Positions 1 through 7,114 of a stretch of 30,872 nt of DNA are shown piece by piece. Position numbers and translations under genes: made by a program. The stretch's first letter is position 1, and each line of letters starts with the position of its first letter. The stretch is from a virus. The DNA is taken from the IMG/VR virus record IMGVR_UViG_3300034106_000877, positions 1-30,872 of that record; one strand, given 5' to 3'. Under the pieces are notes generated by a model. That model saw nothing but the letters and a program-made list of their open reading frames with translations. It ran no database searches and had not been told where the DNA came from.

Positions 1-41
1 CCGTTCCTTCTGTTGAGCAATTTTTGAAAGGATTTAAATAA
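1..41 (+). CDS. 3' end of an upstream gene (truncated by window start)
   Basis: The frame starting at base 3 is open from the window edge and ends at TAA 39-41, giving a C-terminal peptide VPSVEQFLKGFK. The stop shares its last base with the ATG of the next gene (TAATG), the same tight junction style seen through this operon. That spacing is the main reason to believe it. Too little is present to name the protein. The end is hydrophobic (QFL) and might be a clamp-binding tail like those of two genes further down, but this is very weak. Confidence 0.5.
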   Translation, partial: VPSVEQFLKGFK

Positions 42-541
42 TGGGTACTCAAGCAGATAGACAACTCGGCGTTGACATCGAGCATCTTATCGTAGAATTT
101 TTCTCTAAGCGAGGCATCACGGCTAAACTTTCTAAAGATCCGTTCGACGCTGATAAAGATTTGATTCTTACCGTGAACGGTGAAGACCATTCTCTAGAGA
201 ATAAGTTGGAAACGCGTTTTCATATGTTCAATAGTTTTACAGTTCCGATCTCATCAAATGAAAAAGCGAGTGGCATCCATAGCAATCAGCTAAGCAAGTG
301 TATGAATGTCGACATTCTTATCTTTTGTCAACGCCCAGAGCCTGATGATCCAGTCCTTAGGATTTACAGTGCCCCTCCTCTCGGTAAAAGAAATTTTGTA
401 ATCAGACAAAATACTCGTGATAAGCGATACGTTGCTCACTTTCCTATTGACAAAATGACTCTTATTGGTACAATTACTGATATGAGCATCGTTCAAAAAT
501 ATATGAGACATGGAGTAATGGAATATGCAAAGAGTTTTTAA
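41..541 (+). CDS. Hypothetical protein with PD-(D/E)XK nuclease-like motif pattern
   Basis: A 166-residue protein that I do not recognise by family. The ATG at 41 is preceded by AAAGGA eight bases upstream. The N-terminal part has the layout of a PD-(D/E)XK nuclease core: a helix carrying E14, an acidic stretch ending at D40 just before a hydrophobic strand (LILTV), then a second strand carrying E53-x-K55. No signal peptide or membrane segment is visible. It is the first gene of a cluster with dCMP hydroxymethylase and DNA-modifying enzymes, and its 3' end overlaps that gene by 17 bases. A nuclease acting on unmodified (host) DNA would fit the context, but the assignment rests on motif spacing alone. 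A purely structural or regulatory small protein remains possible. Confidence 0.55.
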   Translation: MGTQADRQLGVDIEHLIVEFFSKRGITAKLSKDPFDADKDLILTVNGEDHSLENKLETRFHMFNSFTVPISSNEKASGIHSNQLSKCMNVDILIFCQRPEPDDPVLRIYSAPPLGKRNFVIRQNTRDKRYVAHFPIDKMTLIGTITDMSIVQKYMRHGVMEYAKSF

Positions 542-1187
542 TATTCGCAATCAACTCATTCAAAAGTATCGTGATCAAGACTTTGTGACTGATAAGACCG
601 GTGTTAAAACCATCGAGCTTATCGGACAATCCTTTATCGCTGATGAGGATTGGATCATTCGTAAACCAAACTACGAATACATCGAACGTGAACTCGAATG
701 GTACGAGTCGCAGTCTCTGTATGTTGAAGATATTCCTGGTGAGACTCCTGCGATCTGGAAAAATGTTGCTTCAAAACATGGTCGTATCAATTCAAACTAT
801 GGTCATCTCATTTGGTCTGAAAAGAACGGTTTTCAGTATATGAACGTTCTTACTGAACTTTTGAATAACCCTAACAGCCGCCGTGCTGTCATGATCTACA
901 ATCGTCCTTCCATGCATACTGACTATTACGAAGACGATATGTCAGATTTCATCTGCACCTATGCAAACACTTTTATGATCCGTGACGGTAAACTCATCAG
1001 CCACTATCTGATGCGTTCGAACGACGCAGTGTTCGGTTATGACAACGATGTTCACTGGGCAATGCATGTTCAAAAGAAACTTGCTGCGGACCTTAGAGTT
1101 GGAGTCGGTGATCTCATCTGGACTGCAACGAACCTGCATGTATACGAACGCCACTTCAAGTTCATCGAGGAGTTGATGGATGCGTGA
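525..1187 (+). CDS. gp42: Deoxycytidylate (dCMP) 5-hydroxymethylase, T4 gp42-like
   Basis: Thymidylate synthase-fold enzyme predicted to convert dCMP to 5-hydroxymethyl-dCMP with methylenetetrahydrofolate. The 220 residues follow T4 gp42 closely from memory: DFVTDKTGVKTIE near residue 20, GETPAIW near 72, RRAVMIYNRPSM at 119-130, catalytic C144 in DFICT, RSND at 164-167, and WT..NLHVY.RHF near the C-terminus. The decisive residue is D175 in FGYDND. It sits 31 residues after the catalytic Cys, exactly as D179 follows C148 in T4 gp42. Thymidylate synthases have Asn there, and Asp selects cytosine over uracil. T4 gp42 is somewhat longer (about 246 residues), and the C-terminal tail is missing here. 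The gene lies upstream of dCMP deaminase and glycosyltransferases, so hmC-containing DNA is likely. Confidence 0.93.
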   Translation: MQRVFNIRNQLIQKYRDQDFVTDKTGVKTIELIGQSFIADEDWIIRKPNYEYIERELEWYESQSLYVEDIPGETPAIWKNVASKHGRINSNYGHLIWSEKNGFQYMNVLTELLNNPNSRRAVMIYNRPSMHTDYYEDDMSDFICTYANTFMIRDGKLISHYLMRSNDAVFGYDNDVHWAMHVQKKLAADLRVGVGDLIWTATNLHVYERHFKFIEELMDA

Positions 1188-1353
1188 TATAGGTGTAACT
1201 TATACTATCTCCGCACCACCCGAACCTGCTTGGAAGTGCCAACTAATAAACGGCGTATATTGGAACTTAGAAGAAGGCAAGCAACCAAACGCTTTTCATC
1301 GCTTTATGCAGAGACTCTTCTTTGGAATTAAATGGAGTAAGATAAATGATTGA
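1180..1353 (+). CDS. Small hypothetical protein (57 aa) bridging gp42 and dCMP deaminase
   Basis: ATG at 1180 lies inside the end of the hydroxymethylase gene (8-base overlap), preceded by GAGGAG at a good distance. The frame ends at TGA 1351-1353, 8 bases into the deaminase gene. It fills the otherwise empty gap between the two, and both overlaps match the translational coupling used throughout the cluster. The peptide is basic and rich in aromatics (PEPAWKCQLINGVYWNLEEG, then FHRFMQRLFFGIKWSK). I do not recognise it. It has no clear membrane helix and no metal site. Reality as a gene is supported by position and RBS only. Confidence 0.65.
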   Translation: MRDIGVTYTISAPPEPAWKCQLINGVYWNLEEGKQPNAFHRFMQRLFFGIKWSKIND

Positions 1354-1816
1354 TAGTAAATGGGACAACCGCTTTATGAAACTCGCGCGCGAGATTTCAA
1401 CTTGGAGTAAGGATCCTTCGAGCAAGATTGGCGCTGTAATCGTTAATGATGAACGTCGTATCCTTGCGACCGGATATAACGGGTTTCCTCGTGGTATTGA
1501 AGATACCGAGGAGCGTCTTAATGATCGTGAACAAAAGTATCCACGTATCGTTCACGGCGAGATGAATGCTCTGATGAATGCACTCTATAGTGGCGTATCC
1601 GTCAAAGACGCAACGATCTACGTATGGGGTCTGCCAATCTGTGCTGAGTGCACTAAGTCGGTCATTCAATCCGGCATTAAACGAGTCGTGATCACGTACC
1701 CTGAACATTCTCCTGAGAAGTGGCAGAACCAGTGGAATGGAATGTCTCGGCCGATGTATGAAGAGGCTGGTGTCTCGATTACTTATATCAACGAGCGTCA
1801 TTGGAACTTTGAATGA
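1346..1816 (+). CDS. cd: dCMP deaminase
   Basis: Zinc-dependent deaminase converting dCMP to dUMP, the feeder for dTTP synthesis. The 156-residue protein has the family signature: the SKDPSSKIGAVIV strand, GYNGFPRG loop near residue 43, the zinc/proton-shuttle motif H70-G-E72, and a second zinc motif with C99 and C102 (LPICAEC). The usual spacing of PCxxC is altered to P-I-C-A-E-C. It overlaps the small ORF upstream by 8 bases and the UDG-like gene downstream by 4 (ATGA). In T4-type hmC phages this enzyme competes with gp42 for dCMP and sets the T:hmC ratio. Finding both in one operon supports that balance here. Confidence 0.93.
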   Translation: MIDSKWDNRFMKLAREISTWSKDPSSKIGAVIVNDERRILATGYNGFPRGIEDTEERLNDREQKYPRIVHGEMNALMNALYSGVSVKDATIYVWGLPICAECTKSVIQSGIKRVVITYPEHSPEKWQNQWNGMSRPMYEEAGVSITYINERHWNFE

Positions 1817-2172
1817 GTGAAGTAATTCTCGTTGGTATCAACCCTTCAGGAAAACCTTTTCGTAAGAACTGTTCGTTAGATAAGATGAATGTATGGATGG
1901 AAGCTCTCGGTTTCCATCACTATTCTTTTTCGAATGTAATTCCATACGAAGGCGAGTACAAGATGAAGGATGTTGATCTAAACTTTGTTCGATCCTTTGT
2001 GAATGGATATAGGAAGGTAATTGCTCTCGGTGGTTTTGCCTCGCAGGCACTTAAGCGAGCAGGAGTGGAACACTATACCCTTCCGCACCCGTCTCCATTG
2101 AACCGAAAGCTAAACGATAGAGAATATGAAAACAATTGTCTAAAGGAATGTAAAGAGTGGCTAAGAACTTAA
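1813..2172 (+). CDS. Uracil-DNA glycosylase superfamily-like protein (compact)
   Basis: A 119-residue protein with the bracketing motifs of the UDG superfamily: an N-terminal strand and loop VGINPSGKP (residues 7-15), a central strand-helix VIALGGFASQALKRAG (69-84), and a C-terminal PHPSPLN (91-97), matching the HPSPL loop that enters the minor groove in UDGs. It is much shorter than UNG or family 4/5 enzymes (about 200 residues), so only the core is present. It is translationally coupled to dCMP deaminase by an ATGA overlap, next to enzymes that create dUMP and modified cytosine. It may remove uracil, or act on another modified base or nucleotide. The substrate cannot be told from sequence, and it has no visible iron-sulphur cysteines. 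Confidence 0.72.
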   Translation: MSEVILVGINPSGKPFRKNCSLDKMNVWMEALGFHHYSFSNVIPYEGEYKMKDVDLNFVRSFVNGYRKVIALGGFASQALKRAGVEHYTLPHPSPLNRKLNDREYENNCLKECKEWLRT

Positions 2173-2825
2173 CTGATATATACGTTGGTGTAAAGAAGGA
2201 CGACCCAGATCGTAAAGAAAACGACTTCTATCCAACACCGCCACTCGCAACTTACATTCTGTGTAAGTATGTTCGTCCACCAAAGAATGTGGTTGAACCC
2301 TGCGCGGGCCGAGGTAATATTTCGATCGAACTCCAAAGAAACGGTCATAATGTAAAATCGTTCGATCTTAACGAATATGATAATAGTCTCGTAGACATCG
2401 AAACTAGCATTGATGTTCTTGAGCTCGAACGACCAACCGGATACGAAGGTTTGATTACGAACCCTCCGTATCATAAGGATCTTCCTCGAAAGATTACAGA
2501 GAAAGCTCTATCGGAATATCCATACGTAGCAATGTTTGTTCGTCTTACGTTTCTTGAAGGAAAGAAGCGAAAAAACTTGTTTACAAAATACCCTCCAAGT
2601 GATATTATATTTCTAAGTGATAGAATTAATTTTGGTTCGGGCTTAGTAGAGCCCATAAATAAGACACATCAGCTTGGCGGCATGATCGCATATATGTGGA
2701 TCGTCTGGGACAGAAGGTCGAGCAACTTCGATCGTTCAACAAAGCTGCACTGGGCTTTATTAGAAGATGAATATGACGAATGGAGAACACATTATGATCA
2801 ACGTAGTAATTCCAGCGGCGGGTGA
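2157..2825 (+). CDS. DNA methyltransferase-like protein with NPPY motif (N6-adenine or N4-cytosine type)
   Basis: Class I SAM-dependent methyltransferase of 222 residues. It starts at GTG 2157 with AAGGA nine bases upstream; no ATG lies near. Motifs in order are FYPTPP (24-29, motif X-like), the SAM loop VVEPCAGRGNIS (45-56), and the catalytic TNPPY (101-105), which is typical of amino-methylating DNA MTases. No separate target-recognition domain is obvious between motif I and motif IV, so it is smaller than Dam-type enzymes, and specificity may sit in the C-terminal 100 residues. It overlaps the UDG-like gene by 16 bases and the next gene by 32. In context it may add adenine methylation as a second protection layer. 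A protein or RNA target is not excluded. Confidence 0.8.
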   Translation: MAKNLTDIYVGVKKDDPDRKENDFYPTPPLATYILCKYVRPPKNVVEPCAGRGNISIELQRNGHNVKSFDLNEYDNSLVDIETSIDVLELERPTGYEGLITNPPYHKDLPRKITEKALSEYPYVAMFVRLTFLEGKKRKNLFTKYPPSDIIFLSDRINFGSGLVEPINKTHQLGGMIAYMWIVWDRRSSNFDRSTKLHWALLEDEYDEWRTHYDQRSNSSGG

Positions 2826-4302
2826 GGCTACTCGTCTTCGGCCGCTAACATCGAACTGTTCCAAAGCAATGGTTCGCGTACATGGTAAACCAACAATCGA
2901 GTACATCATCGAGTCGATCTATAAGAATACTCCAGATATCGGAGAGATCGTAATCGTTGACGGCAAGCATGATGATATTCGTGAATGGGCTACAAAGAGT
3001 GCCTATAGCGATGATATTCGTTGCGTAAAGCAGGGATCGTTGAACGGTCCCCGTGATGCTATTCGTGTTGGTATTGCAGAGCTGTCGAATAAAGATATGC
3101 CGCTCGTCGTATGGCTTGGAGACGCAATCATTCTTGATAATGATCTTCCACTAGGCACCGACTTTCTTCTTACGAAAGAAGTTGAAGACCACTTTGCGTG
3201 GTGTATGTGGGATGGTAAGGAATTCTTCAATAAACCAACGGAGACGGTTCCAAATGCTGCTGCACTCGTTGGCCTGTATAGTTTCGCAGATGGTGTAGGC
3301 GCTGACTATGCGTTCTCCTCAGCGACTGAGTACGACATCTCGTTTGCCCTTGAGAAGTATGCGCGTTCAACTTCAAGATCTTTTAACCGTATTAATACGA
3401 GCAACTGGTACGACATTGGTGACATTGCTTCGTATCATCGTACATGCGCAGAGTTCCTTACTTTTAAAGCTCGTGCATTCAATTCGTTTCAGTACGACCC
3501 AGAACTCAACGTAGTTACGAAGGTACCAAACTATACGAATGAGTTCGCTGTTCGTACTGTCATGAACGAAAAGTCTTGGTACAAAGCTCTCAATTCAAAG
3601 CAGCGAATGTTCGTTCCAAAGGTGCTAGATGATGACTACGGCCTATCTCTGTCTTATGAGTCCGGTACTCTGCTCTCGGATCTATTCATCCACGAGGACA
3701 TTTCTAAGAGTACTATCGACTATCTAATTGAAAAGGTTGTACTTTCTGTTCGAAACAACTTTCATCAGAGACCTAGTCTTGAGTTTCTAAAAGACTTTAG
3801 CAGTAACGCAAATGCCATGTGGATCCAAAAGACAACTGAAAGACTCAATAAGTCTGGCCTAAGTTCTTCTGAGCAAGGATATTACGGGCGGATCGCTGAA
3901 AGATGTATGAACCGAGCTGAGCCTGTTCTGGCTATGCATGGCGATTTACATTTTGGAAATATATTGTATAATCCATATAACGATAGCATTACTCTCTTGG
4001 ATCCTCGTGGAGAATACGGCAATCATGTTGGTTGCGGCGGCGATCATCTATACGACCTGTGTAAACTCTCTCACGATCTCTATCATGGATACAACTCGCT
4101 GTTTCAGAGCAAGGCGTATCCTAAGTATGTTCGTGAAAGTTTCTCAAAGATTATTCGAAAGTATTATTCAAAAGAGTATCGTGAGATCATCGATGGTGGC
4201 GCATTGCTTATCGCGACAGCCATTCCTCTTCACTATGACAGCTCTATTCGACAGGAACAAATGAAGGAATATGTAATTGAGTACGCAAACTCTAGTCATT
4301 GA
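2794..4302 (+). CDS. Bifunctional nucleotidyltransferase / small-molecule kinase fusion
   Basis: A 502-residue two-domain protein. The N-terminal domain (about 1-225) is a sugar-1-phosphate type nucleotidyltransferase: PAAGEATRLRPLT at 7-19 with K24, the metal-binding LGD ending at D110, and WYDIGD near 205-210. The C-terminal domain (about 250-500) is an aminoglycoside/choline-kinase-like phosphotransferase: catalytic HGDLHFGN at 382-389 and the metal motif LLDPRG with D403. Together they could phosphorylate a sugar or alcohol and then couple it to a nucleotide, giving an activated donor. I start at ATG 2794 (GGAG eight bases upstream) rather than ATG 2767 or 2773, which lack an RBS. It overlaps the MTase by 32 bases, and a HAD phosphatase and two glycosyltransferases follow. 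The LicC/LicA (phosphocholine) pair has the same two activities as separate proteins. The real substrate is unknown. Confidence 0.85.
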   Translation: MINVVIPAAGEATRLRPLTSNCSKAMVRVHGKPTIEYIIESIYKNTPDIGEIVIVDGKHDDIREWATKSAYSDDIRCVKQGSLNGPRDAIRVGIAELSNKDMPLVVWLGDAIILDNDLPLGTDFLLTKEVEDHFAWCMWDGKEFFNKPTETVPNAAALVGLYSFADGVGADYAFSSATEYDISFALEKYARSTSRSFNRINTSNWYDIGDIASYHRTCAEFLTFKARAFNSFQYDPELNVVTKVPNYTNEFAVRTVMNEKSWYKALNSKQRMFVPKVLDDDYGLSLSYESGTLLSDLFIHEDISKSTIDYLIEKVVLSVRNNFHQRPSLEFLKDFSSNANAMWIQKTTERLNKSGLSSSEQGYYGRIAERCMNRAEPVLAMHGDLHFGNILYNPYNDSITLLDPRGEYGNHVGCGGDHLYDLCKLSHDLYHGYNSLFQSKAYPKYVRESFSKIIRKYYSKEYREIIDGGALLIATAIPLHYDSSIRQEQMKEYVIEYANSSH

Positions 4303-4642
4303 TATTGATCATACGATCTGTACGCCTAACGATGGCGAGAAGGATACGTTCGAAAAGTATGGCAAGGCGACACCAAAACTCGAAATGATCGAAAGCATTC
4401 GTAAAGCAAAAGAAAAGGGCTTTCGTATCGTTCTGTTTACTGCGAGGCGAATGGCCACTCATAATGGTGATATAAATAAAGTCATAGAGGATGTTGGCGA
4501 TCTTACGGTTAATTGGCTTAAAGAAAACAACGTTCCATACGATGAACTAATGTTTGGTAAACCGAATGCGGTCTACTACGTTGATGATAAGGCTCTAAGG
4601 CCAGATGAATTTGTGAAATTTATAGAATGGGATACACTATGA
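4277..4642 (+). CDS. HAD-superfamily phosphatase, small
   Basis: A 121-residue HAD hydrolase. The DxD-T nucleophile motif is D9-I-D11-H-T, motif II threonine is T55 in LFTARR, motif III lysine is K95 in FGKP, and motif IV is D103-D104 in YVDDKAL. The chain is a minimal core without a cap domain, as in small sugar-phosphate or polynucleotide-3'-phosphatase-type HADs of capsule clusters. The start is TTG 4277 with AAGGA about eight bases upstream. It lies 26 bases inside the kinase fusion, and no ATG fits. It ends in an ATGA overlap with the GT-B gene. The context suggests it dephosphorylates an intermediate of the same activated-donor pathway. Confidence 0.85.
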   Translation: MSTQTLVIDIDHTICTPNDGEKDTFEKYGKATPKLEMIESIRKAKEKGFRIVLFTARRMATHNGDINKVIEDVGDLTVNWLKENNVPYDELMFGKPNAVYYVDDKALRPDEFVKFIEWDTL

Positions 4643-5883
4643 AGAACATTGGTTTTTGCAAGATTGGTAAATCTGTAAAGTTTAAGACGAATAAGTACTC
4701 GCCTATCGGCGGAGACAACGAAGCTTCTTGCACACTACGAGCAGTTGCGAACAACAATCCTGATAAGAAGTTCTATATCGTTGGTCGCTCTGACTTCGGT
4801 ACTCTTACAGAATCTGAGAAAGCAGATCTCTTTCCATACGATAACGTGATTGATGTATGGGAAGGTGTTGGTCTTGAGATTTCTCAGAAGTACTTTGATC
4901 ACGTCGTCAATTACTTTAAAGAAAAGAAAGTTACTCTCGACTTTACCATTATGATGGTTGGTCAGCTCAGCAACGTTACGATTCCGGATCGCATTCAGAA
5001 GGTTCGTGAAGGTAACGATGGAAAGCCTGCTGCGACTCTCGATATGACCAAGTGGTATACGACTCCAATCGTTACTTGGCTGAACCAAGAGCAGGTTCCG
5101 TATATTGAAATCGTTAATGATCCTCGCTATACGATTAAGCAACCTCGCGATCTGTTTCACATGCCAATGCGTTCTCTTGGTCAGTATGATTATGATTATG
5201 AAACGTTTGCGATTCGCGACTATGTTGATCAGGAACGCATCACTCGCGTAGTTCATTCGGAATATGCAGGTATGGAGACGGCCTTCTGCGGAGACTACGA
5301 ATACACTGAAGAAGTCAACGTAAATCGTAACACAAACTTTATGGTCGTTCTTAACGAAGGCAAGCCGTCTCGCTACGACCTTCTGAAGGAATGGGTTCTC
5401 AACAAGTTCGATAACGTTGAAGTCTATGGCAAGTGGGAACATGGTGCAGCAACTGTTGACTCTCGGTTTAAAGGATCGTTGCACATCAACGAGCTGCAGA
5501 AGAAACTTCAGGACGTAAAGTTTACTTTCATCATTCCGATTAAGGAAGGCTGGGTTACATCTAAGTATATTGAGATGATCCATGCTGGTGTTATTCCATT
5601 CCTGCATCCGACCTATGATATGCAAGGTCATCTACCAATTCCAGAGTTTCTACGTCCAAAGACTCCAGAAGAGTTCTTTCGCCGTATGGAGATGGTAGAT
5701 ACACATGAAGCGCATCAGAACCTTCTTAAGGAACTACGCAAGGCAGTGCTTAAGCCTGAGTACTACGATGGTACTTTTATTAATGATAAGATTATGAATG
5801 CTTTCGACACGAACTACACTCGTCCTGATGTTCAAGCATTTGAAAAAAAGACTATAACAACACTTGCAGATTTTTTCGTATAA
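4639..5883 (+). CDS. GT-B fold glycosyltransferase, candidate hmC-DNA glycosyltransferase, with C-terminal clamp-binding-like peptide
   Basis: A 414-residue protein. The start at ATG 4639 overlaps the HAD stop (ATGA); the in-frame ATG 4627 is 12 bases further upstream. The N-terminus (MKNIGFCKIGKSVKFKT) reads like the first strand and loop of T4 beta-glucosyltransferase (MKIAIINMGNNVINFKT, recalled). Near residues 304-327 the stretch GWVTSKYIEMIHAGVIPFL resembles the T4 enzyme's nucleotide-sugar site, with E312 matching its donor-ribose-binding glutamate. This suggests transfer of a sugar, or the product of the neighbouring kinase/nucleotidyltransferase, onto hydroxymethylcytosine in DNA. The last eight residues, TTLADFFV, are PIP-box-like. 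It could instead glycosylate a protein or lipopolysaccharide, but its company argues for DNA. Confidence 0.7.
   Translation: MKNIGFCKIGKSVKFKTNKYSPIGGDNEASCTLRAVANNNPDKKFYIVGRSDFGTLTESEKADLFPYDNVIDVWEGVGLEISQKYFDHVVNYFKEKKVTLDFTIMMVGQLSNVTIPDRIQKVREGNDGKPAATLDMTKWYTTPIVTWLNQEQVPYIEIVNDPRYTIKQPRDLFHMPMRSLGQYDYDYETFAIRDYVDQERITRVVHSEYAGMETAFCGDYEYTEEVNVNRNTNFMVVLNEGKPSRYDLLKEWVLNKFDNVEVYGKWEHGAATVDSRFKGSLHINELQKKLQDVKFTFIIPIKEGWVTSKYIEMIHAGVIPFLHPTYDMQGHLPIPEFLRPKTPEEFFRRMEMVDTHEAHQNLLKELRKAVLKPEYYDGTFINDKIMNAFDTNYTRPDVQAFEKKTITTLADFFV
5857..5880 (+). other. PIP-box-like C-terminal peptide of the GT-B protein
   Basis: Residues ITTLADFF fit the generic clamp-binding pattern with an aliphatic residue at position 4 and two aromatics at positions 7 and 8, only the leading Gln being absent. 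It lies at the extreme C-terminus, where T4-type gp45 ligands (gp43, gp33, gp55) carry their clamp-binding motifs. Confidence 0.5.
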
Positions 5884-5896
5884 AGGATAAAGAATA

Positions 5897-7114
5897 ATGA
5901 GTGATATTACTTGGGTACCTCATATCCCACTTATCGGTGGACAGATGCTAGGAGCCGAAAAAGCTTTTGGCGTTCCACCTCTTGCTATCTATTCATACGA
6001 TGGATTTCAAGCAAACGATAGTCACTACGTAAACTATCAGAATAACGTAAAGGGCAGAGGACTCGAGTATCGACTCTTGGATAACGGCCCACCTATTCAT
6101 AAGGTAGATGTTGTCTCTGGTACTCCTCCTTGTGCAGCTCTATCGCAGCTAAACACAGGTCAGACAGTTGAATCAAAAGGTGCTGCTTGTGCAAAGAACG
6201 AATGGATGTATAAAGTCTTCGAGGACGCGATTGATCTGTTTGAAGCAAAGGCTGTAGTAGTCGAGAACGCGCCTGCTCTCTATACGAATAAAGGTCGTGC
6301 AGTCGCAAACAATTTGTTTGACATTTGTAATAAAAGAGGGTATAGTTTAACTCTGTACAAAACATCAACGATGTATCACGGCATTCCGCAAGCTCGCGAT
6401 CGAACCTTTGCTATCGGCTGGAAATCAGAGAAGGCTCCGATCATGTCTTGGTTTAAACGCGATCGTAAAAACTTTAAAGAGTACTTGTCCGAGTTGCAAC
6501 AGAACACGCTTCAGCAAGACTTGGTTATCAATTCCAAGTTGGATGATGAACCGTATTACGCGTTTATTAAATCAAGAACGAACGACAATCCGAGGGATGT
6601 TATTATTAAGAGCGGTAACATTACAGCTTTCAACTATATCAATCGTGCTGGTCTGCTTGAAGAAGCAAATAAGTGGATGCATCAGGTTGGCCACGAACGC
6701 GGAATTAAAGTATCGGAACACGCTATTAAAAAGTTTGCGGACAACAAGGGTATCTGGGATAGCTCAACACACGTCTTTGACGAATGCATGAACGCTGTGA
6801 TTGGTCGTAACCTTGCTGATACGATCCATCCTATTCACGATCGTTCGCTTACGATTCGTGAAGCTCTGCATATGATGGGTTTCCCTCACGATTTTGAATT
6901 GGTCGGTGGACTCGCAAAGATGAACCACATCGCTCAGAACGTTCCGGTTCCTACGTCGCGCGATATTCATTCTGAAATCGCCAAGTTCATTCGCGGAGAG
7001 CTTCCTCTATCCGGAACAAACTATCTTCGTCAGAACAATCACTACGAAAAGAACGAGTACGACCCGCTAGGTTCGGGAAGTCAAAACGCAACACTTGAAG
7101 GATTCTTTGTATGA
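5897..7114 (+). CDS. Cytosine-C5 DNA methyltransferase homologue with atypical SAM loop and C-terminal clamp-binding-like peptide
   Basis: A 405-residue protein. AAGGA lies before ATG 5897. The C5-MTase motifs are in order: motif IV SGTPPC with catalytic C79, motif VI VVVENAP with E123-N124, motif VIII PQARDR (164-169), and motifs IX-X LTIREALHMMGFP (318-330) and IAQNVPVPTSRDI (345-357). A target-recognition region of about 140 residues lies between VIII and IX. Motif I is unusual: instead of the DLFxGxGG loop there is HIPLIGGQMLGAEKAFG at the very N-terminus. The chain ends NATLEGFFV, nearly the same PIP-like ending as the preceding glycosyltransferase. In a genome expected to carry hmC the C5 position would already be occupied, so its job may be residual cytosines or a different C5 chemistry. 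It overlaps dexA by 4 bases (ATGA). Confidence 0.85.
   Translation: MSDITWVPHIPLIGGQMLGAEKAFGVPPLAIYSYDGFQANDSHYVNYQNNVKGRGLEYRLLDNGPPIHKVDVVSGTPPCAALSQLNTGQTVESKGAACAKNEWMYKVFEDAIDLFEAKAVVVENAPALYTNKGRAVANNLFDICNKRGYSLTLYKTSTMYHGIPQARDRTFAIGWKSEKAPIMSWFKRDRKNFKEYLSELQQNTLQQDLVINSKLDDEPYYAFIKSRTNDNPRDVIIKSGNITAFNYINRAGLLEEANKWMHQVGHERGIKVSEHAIKKFADNKGIWDSSTHVFDECMNAVIGRNLADTIHPIHDRSLTIREALHMMGFPHDFELVGGLAKMNHIAQNVPVPTSRDIHSEIAKFIRGELPLSGTNYLRQNNHYEKNEYDPLGSGSQNATLEGFFV
7085..7111 (+). other. PIP-box-like C-terminal peptide of the C5-MTase homologue
   Basis: The final residues NATLEGFFV have the clamp-binding spacing L-x-x-F-F and end at the stop codon. The upstream gene ends TTLADFFV. The two proteins are otherwise unrelated in fold. 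Confidence 0.5.

Noticed and set aside
525-1187. Thymidylate synthase as the name for this enzyme
   Set aside because: The residue at the substrate-specificity position is Asp (D175), not Asn, and the N-terminal sequence follows T4 gp42.
4471-4478. TATAAATA inside the HAD phosphatase gene (similar exact copies at 28352-28359 in gp7-like and 30431-30438 in gp8)
   Set aside because: They lie in the middle of coding sequence, away from any gene start, and a few exact octamers are expected by chance in AT-rich DNA of this length.
4735-5631. Long open frame on the minus strand opposite the GT-B gene (298 codons)
   Set aside because: It is a shadow of the codon pattern of the plus-strand gene. 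It has no RBS, no recognisable domain and sits inside a tightly spaced plus-strand operon.
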